A stretch of 45,435 nucleotides of DNA, taken from contig JADGJL010000080.1 in NCBI GenBank assembly GCA_027600665.1, forward strand, positions 1,546 to 46,980, read 5' to 3'. This DNA is from Irineochytrium annulatum (taxonomy: Eukaryota; Chytridiomycota; Chytridiomycetes; Chytridiales; Chytridiaceae). The notes under the pieces are model-generated. The model did not search any database. It saw only the letters and a program-made list of their open reading frames with translations, and was not told where the DNA came from. Shown here piece by piece: positions 44,409 to 45,435 of the stretch (within the stretch, counting starts at the first letter, position 1; every line of letters starts with the position of its first letter). The translations under genes were made by a program, and so were the position numbers.

Positions 44409-45435
44409 ATGCGCCTCCTCACAGGCCTCGTCCTCGGCCAGCGGTCCGAGACGGCCGTCATGGTGGTCGTCGACCCGGCATCCTCGATTGCTCACCTCCG
44501 CGCCAAGATCGCGTCCCGGCTCCTGGTTGCGGACGTTTTCCACCTGTTCCGGATCAGTGACCCGACCCTGCGGCTCTTTGATGAGCGACTCGACCCGGCC
44601 CGCTGGCTGGCCTTGGACCTGAGCCGCGATCCCCGCGGAAGCCCGGCGGCGGCCGCGGACGACGACGACGAAGCCCTGATCCGACACCTGCTCTCCACGA
44701 TCCCTTCCACGCTCCTTCCAGCGGGGGGCGGTGGTCACGACTCGACGATTGGGGACTGGTTCGGCTACGACCCGCCGACCCGAGGCGCGGACATGCAGCA
44801 GATCCACTTCGTTGTCGTCATGCCTCAGGCTCTGGCCATCAGCTCCGCAGACCTCACCTCCCACCACCATCTTCCCGCCGCCCCACGACCGACGCCTGCG
44901 CCAAGGATATCGTCGCTGAAAAGGATGGCGGTCCCCACTAGCGATGTCTTCGACTCGTACTCCGCTGACGCTGTGATGAGCCCTCCAACTTCCGTGTCGA
45001 CCACACCATTAACGTCCATCCCAAGTCCGCCGCCGTCCGATGACCCTATCCTTCCGTCGATAGCCAACATGGCCGCCATCAAACGCCACTCCCTCACCTC
45101 CTCCTACGAGTCCTCGACCTTGTCGGTCCCGGTCGACCGGACCGACGCGGTCTCGCTCGCAGCGACGATGGACAACACCTCCGTGTACGACCATCTGGAC
45201 GAGGAAGACGATGTGCGGCAGTATATCCTCGAGCGGCGGCTGGCGCGTGTGGCGCTGGAGCTGGAGGACTGCGACGGACGGGACGCGACGTCCATGGCCG
45301 CGACGCATGACGAGATGTCATTGCGGGATGAAATATCCGTGCGCAGTTTTGGGCTGGTGGATGACGCGATCACAGGGGAGTCGAGAGGGTCGTCACCGCT
45401 GTTGTTGCGGAACTCGGGGGGCGTCGTGTCGGGGT
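44409..45435 (+). CDS. Crinkler-like N-terminal domain protein (partial)
   Basis: An open frame from ATG 44409 runs without a stop to the window end (342 complete codons). The first ~130 residues resemble the ubiquitin-like header of Crinkler (CRN) proteins: LTGLVLGQRSETAVMVVVD, then SSIAHLRAKIASRL, FHLFRISDPTLRLFDE, and the closing IHFVVVMP strand. CRN-type proteins are multidomain proteins, known as effectors in oomycetes and also found in chytrids and other eukaryotes. Their function depends on the C-terminal domain, which lies outside the window. The visible middle (about 135-342) is Ser/Pro/Thr-rich and probably disordered. The assignment rests on motif resemblance only. An upstream exon cannot be ruled out. 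Confidence 0.5.
   Translation, partial: MRLLTGLVLGQRSETAVMVVVDPASSIAHLRAKIASRLLVADVFHLFRISDPTLRLFDERLDPARWLALDLSRDPRGSPAAAADDDDEALIRHLLSTIPSTLLPAGGGGHDSTIGDWFGYDPPTRGADMQQIHFVVVMPQALAISSADLTSHHHLPAAPRPTPAPRISSLKRMAVPTSDVFDSYSADAVMSPPTSVSTTPLTSIPSPPPSDDPILPSIANMAAIKRHSLTSSYESSTLSVPVDRTDAVSLAATMDNTSVYDHLDEEDDVRQYILERRLARVALELEDCDGRDATSMAATHDEMSLRDEISVRSFGLVDDAITGESRGSSPLLLRNSGGVVSG

Overview
The window looks like nuclear DNA of a fungus, most likely an early-diverging zoosporic (chytrid-like) lineage. The grounds are compact GC-rich genes with many short GT-AG introns (mostly 49-90 nt), a tRNA-Lys with a short intron next to the anticodon, a local family of F-box/leucine-rich-repeat-like proteins, a Cache/HAMP-type membrane sensor, and a Crinkler-like N-terminus at the right edge. 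The phylum assignment is inference. One 10-N assembly gap lies at 19278-19287.

Layout. 470-1543: AlkB-family dioxygenase. 1920-3983: a GPI-tailed serine carboxypeptidase copy with two 1-nt frameshifts. 4297-5736: intact F-box/LRR-like gene. About 6262-8765: tandem copy of the preceding ~2.5 kb, holding a dead carboxypeptidase tail and an F-box/LRR copy with one nonsense codon. 8963-11060 (minus): intact carboxypeptidase paralogue. 11622-18896 (minus): one 8-exon gene predicted to fuse an adenylation domain, a carrier domain and a full ABCC-type exporter (2,232 aa). 20442-32589 (plus): a 16-exon PKS-NRPS megasynthase (3,721 aa), KS-AT-DH-(degenerate MT)-ER-KR-ACP-C-A-T-TE. 33354-33437: tRNA-Lys(CTT). 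34313-35770: third F-box/LRR paralogue. 36658-38481: Cache/HAMP-like receptor without output domain. 39263-41704: triple CCCH zinc-finger protein. 42046-43769: diverged, frameshifted F-box/LRR relative. 44409-end: Crinkler-like protein, truncated by the window edge.

The main biological system is the divergent gene pair at 11622-32589. The PKS-NRPS should build a polyketide joined to one amino acid and release it through a thioesterase. Its neighbour can adenylate an acid, hold it on its own carrier and, in the same polypeptide, carries an ATP-driven exporter. The two genes face away from a shared ~1.5 kb intergenic region, so together they form a minimal two-gene biosynthesis-plus-export cluster. 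Both unusual points, the A-T-ABC fusion and thioesterase release in a fungal PKS-NRPS, rest on splice models in which every exon junction is GT-AG and keeps reading phase. Expression and product are not known from sequence.

The flanks look like a dynamic accessory region: carboxypeptidase and F-box/LRR genes have been duplicated and are partly decaying.
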